A stretch of 64,000 bases of DNA from an uncultured Clostridia bacterium (GTDB taxonomy: Bacteria; Bacillota; Clostridia; TANB77; CAG-508). Shown here piece after piece: positions 43,916 through 55,133 of this stretch. Location: assembly GCA_944393505.1 (NCBI GenBank), contig CALYAK010000010.1:1-64000 (forward strand), in the 5' to 3' direction. Positions within the stretch are counted from its first letter, which is position 1. Every line of letters begins with the position of its first letter. The notes under the pieces were generated by a model. It was not told where the DNA came from and made no database searches. It saw only the letters and a list, made by a program, of their open reading frames with translations. The position numbers and the translations under genes are program-made.

Positions 43916-44602
43916 CTACTTTCCTTTCTTTTTACCTTCTTTTTTCTGGCAAAAAATCTCATCTCCTCCATTGTAGGTTACAATTAAAGCTTCTTCCGGT
44001 TCATAACCAAATTTGTTTACTTGTTTTTTTAACCAATGATAATCTTTTCCAATCGCTTTTAGGTTATTATTTAAAATTCTTCCATCCATGACTAAATCAT
44101 AGGAAATTCCTTCGTACTCCACCTCTAACTGTAAATCTTCTGGTGTAACGTTTCTTTTATTTGGTTTTTGAATGACACTAATTTGTCCGCTCGTTTCTAA
44201 AATTGCATATTCGACATCTCCAAGATTCATGACATTTGCACTTCTTAATCGCTCTTCTAATTCATTCATGGTAAAACGTTCTTTGATTAAAGCTTTTTCT
44301 TGAATCTTACCACGATAAATTAAAATACGTGGCTTTCCACAAATAATGGCACGCATTCGCATACTTTTTAAATTAATAAATGAAATGAGTAAATGCATAA
44401 TTAATAGGCTTAACATTGCAATTACACCTGTCGTAATCGGAATTCCTACATCTGCCATTGGAATTGTCGCAAGATCGGCAATCATGATCGAAATCGCGAG
44501 TTCGAAAGGTTGCAATTGTCCAATTTCTCTTTTTCCCATCACACGCATAACAATTAAAACTAAAACATATAAAATAATGGCACGAAAAAACGTAATTAAC
44601 AT
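43916..44602 (-). CDS. DUF421 (YetF-type) membrane protein
   Basis: Encodes 228 residues from ATG 44602. Three membrane segments (about 1-22, 40-55, 60-80) contain the hallmark MRVMGKREIGQLQPFELAI, and the C-terminal cytoplasmic domain has NLGDVEYAILETSGQISV. YetF-type proteins are linked to spore membranes or germination in bacilli. The alternative TTG three codons earlier is too close to GGAAGG. Paired with DUF4363. Confidence 0.88.
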   Translation of the reverse strand: MLITFFRAIILYVLVLIVMRVMGKREIGQLQPFELAISIMIADLATIPMADVGIPITTGVIAMLSLLIMHLLISFINLKSMRMRAIICGKPRILIYRGKIQEKALIKERFTMNELEERLRSANVMNLGDVEYAILETSGQISVIQKPNKRNVTPEDLQLEVEYEGISYDLVMDGRILNNNLKAIGKDYHWLKKQVNKFGYEPEEALIVTYNGGDEIFCQKKEGKKKGK

Positions 44603-44750
44603 CGTTTTCAACCTTCCTTTTCTTTCTCTTTTCTTTTATTGTTCTTCAAAATATTTTTTCCTATTCACAAAAAAGAAGTATAATCTATGTTTTTTCGTTC
44701 ATAATAATGCTATACAACTTTGTTTAAGCAAAAAAAGGAGGTTTATCGAA

Positions 44751-45128
44751 ATGTCAGATAATCAAACAAATGGACAAGTGAAAAGTGGTAGTAATACTGC
44801 AATGCAAATTATTGGTCGATTAATCGCTTCTGCAGTTATCTTAGCAATCACAGCTTTTTTCACACCTGGATTTGAAATTAGTGGTTTTTGGGCCTTAGCA
44901 GCTGCAGCAGTTGTTCTTGCTGTTATGGATTACTTAATTGTAAAATTTACAGGTTTACAAGCTAGTAGTTTTGGTCGAGGATTTGTAGGATTTGTGTTGT
45001 CTGCTATTATTCTATATGTCACACAATATTTTGTAGCAGGTTATACGATTTCTTGGATTGCATCTATCGTTGGTGCTCTCGTTTATGGTATTGTTTCCTT
45101 TTTAATTCCAGGAGATCAATCCTTTTAA
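44751..45128 (+). CDS. YvlD-like four-helix membrane protein (phage holin family IV type)
   Basis: Encodes 125 residues with four hydrophobic segments after a polar N-terminus. AAAAGGAGG lies 10 nt before the ATG. A far longer frame runs upstream but overlaps DUF421 on the other strand and has no start support. The GFEISGFWALAAAAVVLAVMDYLI segment recalls YvlD. Role unknown, possibly envelope stress. Confidence 0.75.
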   Translation: MSDNQTNGQVKSGSNTAMQIIGRLIASAVILAITAFFTPGFEISGFWALAAAAVVLAVMDYLIVKFTGLQASSFGRGFVGFVLSAIILYVTQYFVAGYTISWIASIVGALVYGIVSFLIPGDQSF

Positions 45129-45138
45129 TTTGTCCAAA

Positions 45139-45177
45139 AAGAATAAAACAGAGGAAAATTTCCTCTGTTTTATTCTT
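45139..45177. terminator. bidirectional terminator between yvlD-like gene and dnaE
   Basis: 19-bp perfect stem AAGAATAAAACAGAGGAAA with its complement. The minus strand continues TTTTTGG. Confidence 0.88.
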
Positions 45178-45235
45178 ACCTTTTACCGTACTTTTGATTC
45201 TGTTTTATTGCTCTTTTATTTTTCTTTTATCCCTT

Positions 45236-48200
45236 TTATCCTTCTTCTAGATAAACTCTTTCTTTTCCTAATTCTTCTTGTAAGGCTTGTAAAATTTCTT
45301 CTGTTAAATAGATTCCACCAGCAGGCACCATGGATTCTCCATTCTTGATTTGAATCGGCATATTGTTATGGTCTCCCATGAAGAACTTGATACTTCCTCT
45401 TGCCTGTTCTTTTTCTGCTTCATTAAAATTCGTAATGTCAAACACAAGAACTTGTTTCTTTTTTGCTTGAAAACTTTTGATTTCTCTTGCAACAATTTTA
45501 GGCATTTCATCTTCTCGTAGACTTAATCTTCCTTCTACGGAAACAACTTGGTCTTCCATTAAGCAGCCAGAACTTGCTTGATAAGCATTTTCGAATAGAA
45601 TCACTTCCATTTGTCCATACAAATCTTCAATTGTTACAAACGCCATGATTTTATTGTTTTTGGTATATTTTTTCTTCACACTGCTAATAATTCCAGCCCA
45701 TTTTACATTTTGTCCATCTTGATAATCTTGTTTTTCGTTATTCAGCATTTGTTCCCAAGATTCTTTTGCTTTTAAAGAATTAATATTCGTCTGTTTCTCA
45801 ATTTCAGTTCGTAATTCTTCTAATGGATGGCCTGAAATGTATAACCCTAACATTTCTTTTTCCATGGATAATAATTCTTTTTCAGAATATTCTTTTAGCG
45901 TTGTATACGTATATTTCATTTTTTCTAGGTCTTCTTCTTTTTCTTGATCGCCTCCACCTAGATCAAACATACTAACTTGTCCTTTAAAATTCTTTTTGGA
46001 TAAATCCGTAATCGAATCCACAATTCCTTCGAAAGAAGCCATTAAGGTACTTCTTGTTTGTTCAAATTCATCAAAGGCACCTGCCTTGATTAAACTTTCA
46101 ATACATTTTTTATTCACTGCTTCATTTTGAATTCTTTCACAAAAATCGGCAAAGCTTACAAAAAGACCATGTTCTTCTCTTTCACGCACAATCGCATCAA
46201 CTGCAGAAGTTCCTACATTCTTGATACTACCTAATCCAAATCGAATCTTTTCACCATCTACGGTAAATCTCGTATAACTACGATTAATATCTGGTTTTAA
46301 AATTTCAATTTTCATTCTTTTACATTCGTCAATATATTCTGGAACTTTATCCAAATTTCCTAAGAAACTATTTAAGGTTGCTGCCATAAATTCTGCTGGA
46401 TAATATGCTTTTAGATAAGCAGTTCGATAAGATACCACTGCATACGCAGCTGCATGTGACTTATTAAATGCATATTTTGCAAACTCCGCCATTTCATCGA
46501 AAATACGGTTTGCAGATTCTTCATCAATTCCATTACGAATACATCCTGGAATTTCAATATTTCCATTTTCATCAAGCTTTCCATGAATGAAAATTTCTCT
46601 CTCTTTTGCCATGACATCTAATTTCTTTTTTCCCATGGCTCTTCTTACTAAGTCAGCTCGTCCTAATGAGTAACCAGCTAAATCACGTACAATTTGCATA
46701 ACTTGTTCTTGATAAACCATACAACCATAGGTAACTTGTAGGATTGGTTTTAAGGCTGGATGGGTATACACAGCATGTTCTGGATCTTTTTTATTCGCAA
46801 TATATCTTGGAATCTGATCCATTGGACCTGGACGATACAGCGAAACCCCTGCAATGATATCTTCTAAACAGTCTGGTTTTAATTCCTTCATAAAGTTGGT
46901 CATTCCTTGACTTTCAAATTGGAAGATACCACTCGTATATCCATCTTGCCATAACTCATAGACTTTTGGATCATTCATTTCTGGATCAAATTTGACATCA
47001 ATTCCTTTGTTTTTCTTCACCAATTTTTTACTGTCTTCAATTACAGTTAAGGTACGTAGTCCTAAAAAGTCCATTTTCAAAAGACCTAATTCTTCCAAAG
47101 TCGTCATAATGAACTGTGTAGAGATTGCATTATCACGAACATAAAGTGGTACATAAGTATCAACTGGTTCTTTAGTGATAACAATTCCACAAGCATGAGT
47201 GGATGCCTGTCTTGGCATTCCTTCTAATGCCATTGCGATATCTAACAATTTATGAATTCCTTCATCACCTAAGTATAACTCTGACAATTCCTTGTTTTGT
47301 TCTAATGCTTTTTGAATCGTAATATGTAATTCATTAGGAATCATTTTAGCTAATTTATCTGCTTCTGCATAAGGAACATCTAATGCTCTTCCTACATCTC
47401 GAATTACCATACGAGCAGACATCGTTCCAAATGTAATAATCTGAGAAACATGATCATGTCCATATTTTCTACCAACATAATCGATTACTTCTTGCCTTCT
47501 CTCATAACAAAAGTCTACGTCAAAATCCGGCATACTAATTCTTTCTGGATTTAGGAAACGTTCGAAAATTAACTGATATTTCATTGGATCAATATCGGTA
47601 ATTCCAATTGCATATGCCAAAAGGGATCCTGCACCTGATCCACGTCCTGGTCCGACTGGAATCCCTTGTGATTTGGCATAATGAATAAAATCCCATACAA
47701 TTAAATAATAGTCAACATATCCCATTTTGTTGATGACACCAATTTCATATTCTGCTCTTTCTAAGACTTCTTTCGAAGGATTTTCTCCATAACGTTCTTT
47801 AATTCCATCTTCACAAAGTTTTTTCAAATAGTCATAATGAGTCTCAAATTCCTCTGGAACATCATAATTTGGTAAAATCGTATGTCCGAATTCAAATTCC
47901 ACATTACATTCTTCTGCAATCTTAACCGTATTTTCAATTGCATCTGGAACATTGGAAAAATATTCAATCATTTCTTCTGGTGATTTTACATACAATTCAT
48001 CGGTTTCAAATCGCATACGATCTTCATCCGACATTTTCTTACCAGTTTGAATGCATAATAGCACTTCATGGTTATAGGCATCTTCTTTTTTCAAGTAATG
48101 GGCATCATTGGTTGCTACAAGTGGAATATCCAATTCTCTCGATAGTTGAATTAGTTTTTGATTCACCAATACTTGTTCTTTTAGTCCATTATTTTGGATC

Positions 48201-48721
48201 TCTAGATAATAGTCTTTGCCAAAAATATTTTTATACCAATTGGCTACTTTTGCAGCTTCGACAAGATCATCTCTTAAAATGGCCTGATTAACTTCTCCAG
48301 CTAAACATGCACTACAACAAATTAATCCTTCATGGTATTGCTCTAATATTTCTTTATCAATACGTGGTTTATAGTAAAATCCATCTAAAAAGCTTAAAGA
48401 AACAAGCTTGGATAAATTACGATAACCTTGATTATTTTTAGCAAGTAGAATCAAATGGTTGTATTTTCCATCTAAAGCAGGATCTTTATCAAATCTAGAT
48501 CTCGGTGCCACATATACCTCACAGCCAATGATTGGTTTTACACCATTTGCTTTACATGCTTTATAAAAATCAATCACACCAAACATAACACCATGGTCTG
48601 TAATGGCAATGGAATTCATTCCTAATTCTTTTGCTCGAACTGGTAAGTCTTTAATTCGATTGGCTCCATCGAGCAAACTAAATTCACTATGGACATGTAA
48701 GTGTACAAATTTTTCTCCCAT
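45236..48721 (-). CDS. dnaE: DNA polymerase III alpha subunit DnaE
   Basis: Encodes 1161 residues. The N-terminal PHP domain begins HVHSEFSLLDGANR. The C-family polymerase active site shows PDFDVDFCYERR and upstream GPGRGSGAGSLLAYA. Tandem helix-hairpin-helix and OB-fold (IMAFVTIEDLYGQMEV) follow. This is the DnaE branch, since PolC has an embedded exonuclease. I start at ATG 48721 (MGEKFVHLHVHSE) after AAGGAG. It is downstream of the S4-domain gene with 13 nt between them. Confidence 0.96.
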   Translation of the reverse strand: MGEKFVHLHVHSEFSLLDGANRIKDLPVRAKELGMNSIAITDHGVMFGVIDFYKACKANGVKPIIGCEVYVAPRSRFDKDPALDGKYNHLILLAKNNQGYRNLSKLVSLSFLDGFYYKPRIDKEILEQYHEGLICCSACLAGEVNQAILRDDLVEAAKVANWYKNIFGKDYYLEIQNNGLKEQVLVNQKLIQLSRELDIPLVATNDAHYLKKEDAYNHEVLLCIQTGKKMSDEDRMRFETDELYVKSPEEMIEYFSNVPDAIENTVKIAEECNVEFEFGHTILPNYDVPEEFETHYDYLKKLCEDGIKERYGENPSKEVLERAEYEIGVINKMGYVDYYLIVWDFIHYAKSQGIPVGPGRGSGAGSLLAYAIGITDIDPMKYQLIFERFLNPERISMPDFDVDFCYERRQEVIDYVGRKYGHDHVSQIITFGTMSARMVIRDVGRALDVPYAEADKLAKMIPNELHITIQKALEQNKELSELYLGDEGIHKLLDIAMALEGMPRQASTHACGIVITKEPVDTYVPLYVRDNAISTQFIMTTLEELGLLKMDFLGLRTLTVIEDSKKLVKKNKGIDVKFDPEMNDPKVYELWQDGYTSGIFQFESQGMTNFMKELKPDCLEDIIAGVSLYRPGPMDQIPRYIANKKDPEHAVYTHPALKPILQVTYGCMVYQEQVMQIVRDLAGYSLGRADLVRRAMGKKKLDVMAKEREIFIHGKLDENGNIEIPGCIRNGIDEESANRIFDEMAEFAKYAFNKSHAAAYAVVSYRTAYLKAYYPAEFMAATLNSFLGNLDKVPEYIDECKRMKIEILKPDINRSYTRFTVDGEKIRFGLGSIKNVGTSAVDAIVREREEHGLFVSFADFCERIQNEAVNKKCIESLIKAGAFDEFEQTRSTLMASFEGIVDSITDLSKKNFKGQVSMFDLGGGDQEKEEDLEKMKYTYTTLKEYSEKELLSMEKEMLGLYISGHPLEELRTEIEKQTNINSLKAKESWEQMLNNEKQDYQDGQNVKWAGIISSVKKKYTKNNKIMAFVTIEDLYGQMEVILFENAYQASSGCLMEDQVVSVEGRLSLREDEMPKIVAREIKSFQAKKKQVLVFDITNFNEAEKEQARGSIKFFMGDHNNMPIQIKNGESMVPAGGIYLTEEILQALQEELGKERVYLEEG

Positions 48722-48734
48722 TTTCTTCTCCTTC

Positions 48735-48968
48735 TTAAATGACTTTAATACATTCCCCTGGTTCTTTTGCTTGATTTGGTATTTTGATAATTTCAAACTT
48801 TACTTCTTTATCTCCAAATTGAATACGAACCAAATCCCCCACTTTTACTTCATAACTTGGTTTTACTACTTTTCCATTTACGGTTACTCTTCCTCCACTT
48901 GCCGCTTCGTTAGCAACAGTTCTTCTTTTGATCACTCTTGTTACTTTTAAAAATTTATCTAATCTCAT
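48735..48968 (-). CDS. rqcP: S4-domain RNA-binding protein RqcP
   Basis: Encodes 77 residues, all one S4 domain (MRLDKFLKVTRVIKRRTVANEAASGGRVTVNG). RqcP (YabO) binds stalled 50S subunits with RqcH and helps Ala tailing in ribosome quality control. If CGG stalls ribosomes here, this pathway would be relevant, but that link is inference. GAAGGGATG precedes ATG. It lies 3 nt after addA. Confidence 0.88.
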   Translation of the reverse strand: MRLDKFLKVTRVIKRRTVANEAASGGRVTVNGKVVKPSYEVKVGDLVRIQFGDKEVKFEIIKIPNQAKEPGECIKVI

Positions 48969-48971
48969 TTG

Positions 48972-51900
48972 TCATCCCTTCTCATTTTGTAACTCCATAC
49001 AAGTTGCATTTTTTCGAATCAAACAGATTGCAACACGATCTACCTTTCTGTTCAAAGCTTTTTCTAATGCTCTTTGGTAAATTTGTAGTTGCTTTTCATA
49101 ACGTTTGATGATCTCTTGTTCTTTTCCCTCTTTTACAAAATCTGTTTTGTAATCCACTAGGATTAGTTTATCATTTTTATCCACATAATACAAGTCAATC
49201 ACACCTTGCACTAAAATGTTGCCTCCAGATTTTTCTAAGATTTCCTTGTGTTCTGGATATATTTCTTGCAAAGGAATTTGAATATAGAATGGTTTTTCTT
49301 TTTCGATTTCTTTTGCTTCTTTTAAATCTTGGAATAACGCTGATTTGGTATAGGTTTCTAGTAATTCTAGCGATACTCCTTCTTTTTGTTTTTGAGTTAA
49401 AATTCCTTTTTCTGTTAACTCTTCGATAAACTGTTTTAGTTCTTCTTTGGTATAATTTCTTTTTTCATCCAATTTTTGAATGCATAAATGCATGATGGTT
49501 CCAATTTCTGCTGGTGATAACTTTTCTTCCTCTTTTCGAAAACGTGGTTTTTCTAATTGGACACTTTCTTCTTCTCCCAATGGTTGTGGGAAAATTGATA
49601 ATAACTGTGGCTGGTTTTCTCTTTCCTCATTTTCAAGTTCTTTTAGTTTCGTAACCGATGTCTTCGTTGGAATCTCTGCCAAGATTTGATAAGGATATTG
49701 CCACTTTAATTGTTGAATTTCTTTTTGTTGCTTTTCTTGAAAATCAGTTTCATTTTTCTTTCTTTCTTCCACTTGTTCTTTTAATTCTTCGATCACATTT
49801 CTTTCTTGTTTTTCTTCTTGCGTGTCTTGCACATATGGCGCCCAATCTTTTTTCGTTAAAATATGAAAATCTAGGATTGATTTTGCTTGTTCTTGATTAG
49901 CTAAATACACCAATTCCACCCAATCTAAGTAAGAACGATATTTCTTTGGCAAGCTTGGATTTAATTTTTCTGTTTCCTTTTCGATTGGATTGATTTCCAA
50001 TCTTTTTTCTTTCTCCTCAATTTGTTTTTGCACATCTTTTGAAACACCTGTTAAAATGAGATGTTCTTTTGCTCTGGTTAAAGCAACATACAAAATTCGC
50101 ATTTCTTCTGAAATCGTTTCTTGTTCCATTCTCTTTTTGATTGCTTCTTTTGCAAGTGTTTGATATTCAATTTTCAATTCTGGATTTTTATAGGTTACAC
50201 CAAGCCCATATTCATGATGAAGTAAGATTGGTTCTGTGGTATCTTGCAAATTAAATTTCTTTCCCATCCCACATAAACATACAATCGGAAATTCCAATCC
50301 TTTACTTTTATGAATACTCATAATACGAACGACATTTTCATTTTCTCCAATGACTTTCGCAGAACCAAAATCCCCACTATTTTGATGTAATTTTTCAATA
50401 AAGCGGATAAATTGGAATAAACCTTTTAAACTTGATTTTTCATATTGTTTTGCTTTTTCAAAAAGAATTTTTAAATTAGCTTGTCTTCTCTCTCCATTTG
50501 GCATTAATCCTACAAAATGATAATATCCAGTATCATCATAAAGTTTCCAAAGGAAAGCATCCAATGGTAAGTAATTTTCTTCTTTTTTCCATTCCTGAAT
50601 TTTCGCTAAAAATTGTTCAATTTTTTTTCTTAACTTCGGAGGTACTTGTATTTGTGCTTTTTGCATTGCTTCATAAAAATGGCAGTTTTTATCTGCTATG
50701 CGAATTTGTACTAATTCATTATCCAAAAATCCTCCCATGCTGGATCGCAATACCGTTACCAACGGAATATCCTGCATTGGATTATCAATAATTTTTAGTA
50801 ACGATAAAAAGGTTTGAATTTCAACGGAATCTAAAAATTGCGTTCCGGTATCGGTAAATACAGGAATTTCTTTTTCTTGAAATTCTTTTTCAAAAATCGG
50901 AGCTCGATTCGAAGTCGATCTTAATAGGATGGCAATATCGCGATAAGTTACTTTTCGATAAATTTTCTTCTTTTTATCGAATACATATTGATCACTTTTT
51001 AGGATTTCTTGAATTTTGCTTGCAACAAATTTGGCCTCTAATACAATATCCTCTAGTTTTTCTGCTTTCTCTTCTGCCTCTTCTTGTTCGTCCCACTGAC
51101 TCCATTTTTCTTCGGTTTGTTCCAGTAGATAGACTTGTGTTTTTCCTTCCAACAAGAATGTTTCCGGTATCTCTTTCTTTTCAAAATTTTGAGCTTCTAC
51201 TTGCTCATGATTTCGATAGTCAGCTCCTAAATTTAAATATTCAGATTCATCATAGTTAATATCCCCTAATTTTTCACTCATAATTTGTTGAAAAACAAAA
51301 TTAGTTATTTGCAAAATGTTTTCTCGACTACGAAAGTTTTTAAATAACTGGATCTTTTTTCCGTTTTCATTTGCTTCTTCCAATCCATAGGTATGATATT
51401 TTTCTAAGAATAGTTCTGGTCTTGCTTGTCGGAATTTATAGATACTTTGCTTTACATCCCCTACCATAAATCGATTATTGCTTCTGGAAACGCTTTTTAA
51501 AATATATTCTTGAACTAGGTTACTGTCTTGATACTCGTCAATTGCAACTTCTTGAAATTTCGCCTGATACTTTTTGGCAACTTCGGTAGGAACAATCTTG
51601 CCGTCTTCCTTTTGGATCAAGATTTTTAATGCAAAATGTTCAATATCATGAAAATCTAAAATGTTTTTTTCTTTTTTCTTTTCTGCAAAACGTTTTTCAA
51701 ATTCTAACACTAAGTTTTGTAAGTTTTTCATTGGTTGGTACATTGCCTGAATATCTTCCATAACGTCTTCGTTCGAAAGAAGGATCGTTTGCTCCATCAT
51801 CTTCTTGATCTGTTTTTTTACTTGATCTCTGATCTCTTTTGCTTCTTCCTTCAATTCCATGGTTACTTTTCGATCAGTTGGCCATTTTCCCCACTGCATT

Positions 51901-52728
51901 TGGTTAGCTGTAAGATGCGCTTCTTTCCAGGTTGCCATATGTGTTAATAGTGATTGATACATTTGAAGATCTTCTTGAATACAGGTTTGAAATTTCGTCA
52001 ATTCTGAAAATTGATTCATTTTTCTCGTTAAATTCTCTAAGTTATGAATCCCTTCTTCTACTTCTTCTTTTGCATTTTGTAAAAGAAGAGCTCCCCAATC
52101 TGTTTGAGAAAAATCATTCTTTCCTTCCATTTTTAACTGTTCTACTTTTTCAGAAAGCCATTCTTCTGGAAATGGCATACTTTGGATAAAGGTATCTACC
52201 TTCAAAATTTGCTCTTTTAAAGGAAGATCGTCACGATAACTTGTGTACATTTCTACAAAAGATAAAAAGTTGCTATCCTCTTTTTCATAGTTTTCTTCAA
52301 AAATTTCTTCGATGGTTTCATAACGCAATAGATCAATTTCTGCTGTATCTGCAATACGAAAATTAGCAGATGCGTCAATTTCATAGAAATGATTTCGGAT
52401 TACTTCCAAACAGAATGAATGGATCGTACAAATACTTGCTTTATTCAATAAGGTAATTTGTTTTTGCAACTCTCGATTTTCTGGTTCTTCTTCCATCTTT
52501 TGATAGATCGCATCTAAGATTCTTTCTCTCATTTCAGCAGCTGCCGCATTGGTAAACGTTACGACTAAAATTTGATCAATATCTACTTTTTCTTCTAATA
52601 TTTTATGGATCATTCTTTCTACTAATACAGCTGTTTTTCCACTTCCGTGCTGCAGCAGCTACTAATAGATTCGAATTTTTTTCTTCAATTGCTTGTTTTT
52701 GCTCTTTCGTCCATTTTACTTCTGCCAT
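48972..52728 (-). CDS. addA: ATP-dependent helicase/nuclease AddA, gene needs a +1 frameshift
   Basis: Start ATG 52728 (MAEVKWTKEQKQAIEEKNSN) has AGGTG upstream. Codons 1-27 lead to LLVAAAA, then an in-frame CGG (52645-52647), after which that frame ends within 15 codons. Skipping the C gives GGA AGT GGA AAA ACA, restoring the Walker A motif AAAAGSGKTAVLVERM. The rest is open for 1224 residues with UvrD motifs (DEYQDSN, NFRSRENIL, MSIHKSKGLEFP, LYVALTRAKE) and a RecB-type nuclease domain at the end (VDYKTDF). AddA with AddB processes double-strand breaks. addB is not adjacent, because the upstream gene is divergent. Confidence 0.85.
52644..52647 (-). other. putative +1 frameshift site CGG-A in addA
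   Basis: Context GCT GCA GCA CGG AAG; the +1 reading is GCA GGA AGT GGA AAA. The restored Gly is the first Gly of the Walker A GSGKT core. Removing any other nearby base would not give the exact motif. Confidence 0.75.
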
Positions 52729-52876
52729 GTCATTTCACCTCATTTTCCCTCAAGAATCGTATTTTTCGCTTTTTTCTGTTAGGTAAAGTATATCTTAGAA
52801 TTTTTTGTATTTCAATCATATTTTTTGGAATTTTGCTCATACTAATACAAAAATAGAAATGTTAGGAGGTTTTGTT

Positions 52877-53353
52877 ATGGAGAAACAAAATAAAGATGAA
52901 ATAGAAAAACAGGATGGAAAAGATCAAAATATTGATTTAACGATTTTAAATGAAACGGCGAAAGCTGCAAAAATGGGCTTAGAGTCCATTCATTATTTGG
53001 AGGAAAAAATTTCAAATCCAAAAATGAAAAAACAATTATCGGATCAATATACGGATTACAGTCAAATTGTTGATCGTGTTAATGAACAATTCAAACAATA
53101 TGGAGAAATTCCAGATCCTGCACCAATAAAAACAAAAATGATGAGTTATATGGGAATTCAAATGAATACCATGACAGATCAAAGTCCTTCCCATATTGCC
53201 GAACTTTTAATGCAAGGAAATTATATGGGAATTATTGAATGTCAAAAATTACTGAACCATAATCCTTATGCAAAAGAAGAAGTAAAAAATATTTTAACCG
53301 ATTTTCAAAAACTACAGGAGAATAACATTCAAACCATGAAGGAGTTTTTATAA
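52877..53353 (+). CDS. unknown helical protein ahead of the germinant receptor operon
   Basis: Encodes 158 residues from ATG 52877 with TTAGGAGG upstream. It is predicted as an antiparallel helical bundle of ferritin-like style (Glu, His and Met at SIHYLEEKI and MGIIECQKLLNHNPYAKEE). I cannot place it in a family. It ends one base into the gerKA start region, so it is probably co-transcribed with the germination genes. Confidence 0.7.
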   Translation: MEKQNKDEIEKQDGKDQNIDLTILNETAKAAKMGLESIHYLEEKISNPKMKKQLSDQYTDYSQIVDRVNEQFKQYGEIPDPAPIKTKMMSYMGIQMNTMTDQSPSHIAELLMQGNYMGIIECQKLLNHNPYAKEEVKNILTDFQKLQENNIQTMKEFL

Positions 53354-55107
53354 TGGATATTCGCGAATTTCTCCGACGAACTTTTCTTTATCAAGATATA
53401 AAAGAATATGACTTTACGCTTGAGCCATCGGAAAAAGAAACGGTAGAAAATGGTCCTTCTCTTACCGAAGAGGAGCGTGAACAAAAAGGTGAATATACTT
53501 CTGATACCAAAGTTTTAGAATATACCGAAGAAAAAAATATTTTTCCCAGTATTGATGTCAATCTAGAATATCTAAAATCTCGCTATAACAGTATGATAAA
53601 TAGTGATATTATCATCCGAAACTTTACCTTAACTGCACGTAATAAGCAATTTAAAGCTTTCCTTTTCTATATTGACGGAATGGTAGATACCAAACTAATT
53701 AATGATTTTGTTTTAAATCCTTTAATGCTACGTAATCAGTCCAACACCTATCATGATTCTGAAAATCAAATTATTTCAGAGGCTGTGACGAATAACATCA
53801 CCGTTCGTAAAATTAAGAAATTTGATATGTCGGATTATATTTATAATTGCTTAATTCCACAAAATTCTGTTAATCGAGAAAAAGAATTTTCGAAAATCTT
53901 TGACTCAATCAATAGTGGAAACTGCGCTCTTTTTATTGATACACTCGATGTTTGTTTTGATATTGATGTGAAGGGTTTTAAACAACGAGGAATTGATACG
54001 CCTAAAAATGAAATTGTTGTGCGCGGTTCACAAGAAGCTTTTACCGAATCTATTCGAACCAATACTTCTCTTCTTCGTCGTATTATTAATAACGAGAATT
54101 TAATGATTGAAAATATTGCAGTTGGAAGCGTAAGTAAAACAAAATGTGCTGTCTGCTATATGAAAAACATTGCTAATAATGATCTGGTAGCAGAAGTTCG
54201 TTATCGATTAAATAATATTAAGGTCGACTATATTCTTTCTTCTGGTCAGCTTGAACAATTAATTGAAGACCATGCTAAAAGTATTCTTCCTCAACTAATT
54301 GCAACTGAACGACCTGATCGAGCAGCTGATTTAATTTTAGAAGGAAGAGTGGTTATTATTACCAATGGAGTCCCATATGTCTTAATTGCACCAGGCCTAT
54401 TTTTCGATTATTTAGCTTCTCCTGAAGATCTGAACTTAAAGTACCAATTCTCCAACTTTTTTAAATTTCTTCGTTTCATTGGTCTTTTGGTCTCTGTTCT
54501 TCTACCAGGCTTGTATATGGCCATTGCTACCATTCATGTTGAATTTATTCCAACTGAATTATTACTGGTCATCATTGGCTCTCGTGAATCAGTTCCTTTC
54601 CCGATTTTCTTTGAAATTCTCATTATGGAAATTTCTCTCGAACTGATTCGAGAAGCCGGTGTTCGTGTTCCTACTCCACTTGGGCAAACGATCGGTATTG
54701 TTGGAGCTTTAGTCCTGGGACAAGCAGCAGTTGATGCTAGCATTGTAAGTCCAATTCTTATCATCATCGTAGCATTTACCGGAATTGCTTCATTTACCAT
54801 ACCTGACTTTTCGCTTGGACTTTACTCTCGTTTAACTCGATTCTTTTATATCATTCTCGGTTATTTTCTAGGCCTAGTCGGAATTGGTGTTGGTATCTTT
54901 ATCAATGCTGTCGTTATCTGTAGTATGAAATCCTTTGGTGTTTCTTATTTAGCACCTCTTTTACCGAATACTGGTAATCAATCTCATTTCGGAATTTTCT
55001 TGATTCCCGCATGGAAAAGAGAATCTAGAGATGCCTTTTTAGCCACCAAAAAAGAAAAGAAAGAAAAGCATATTAGTATGGAATGGAAATTTCCGAAAAA
55101 AGCTTAA
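53353..55107 (+). CDS. gerKA: spore germinant receptor A subunit (GerA family)
   Basis: Encodes 584 residues. A soluble N-terminal domain of about 360 residues is followed by four or five membrane segments from about residue 375. Hallmarks are GRVVIITNGVPYVLIAPGLFFDYLASPEDLN, ESVPFPIFFEILIMEISLELIREAGVRVP and PDFSLGLYSRLTRF. It sits in the spore inner membrane and forms the receptor with B and C subunits. AAGGAG lies before the ATG, which coincides with the stop of the upstream gene (TAATG). The symbol follows gerK-type naming, and the ligand is unknown. Confidence 0.93.
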   Translation: MDIREFLRRTFLYQDIKEYDFTLEPSEKETVENGPSLTEEEREQKGEYTSDTKVLEYTEEKNIFPSIDVNLEYLKSRYNSMINSDIIIRNFTLTARNKQFKAFLFYIDGMVDTKLINDFVLNPLMLRNQSNTYHDSENQIISEAVTNNITVRKIKKFDMSDYIYNCLIPQNSVNREKEFSKIFDSINSGNCALFIDTLDVCFDIDVKGFKQRGIDTPKNEIVVRGSQEAFTESIRTNTSLLRRIINNENLMIENIAVGSVSKTKCAVCYMKNIANNDLVAEVRYRLNNIKVDYILSSGQLEQLIEDHAKSILPQLIATERPDRAADLILEGRVVIITNGVPYVLIAPGLFFDYLASPEDLNLKYQFSNFFKFLRFIGLLVSVLLPGLYMAIATIHVEFIPTELLLVIIGSRESVPFPIFFEILIMEISLELIREAGVRVPTPLGQTIGIVGALVLGQAAVDASIVSPILIIIVAFTGIASFTIPDFSLGLYSRLTRFFYIILGYFLGLVGIGVGIFINAVVICSMKSFGVSYLAPLLPNTGNQSHFGIFLIPAWKRESRDAFLATKKEKKEKHISMEWKFPKKA

Positions 55108-55133
55108 TTCAAACAAAAGGAGGTTCTTGTTCA

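Noticed and set aside
44346-44750. N-terminal extension of the YvlD-like gene
   Set aside because: It overlaps the DUF421 gene on the other strand, and a strong AGGAGG site precedes the ATG at 44751.
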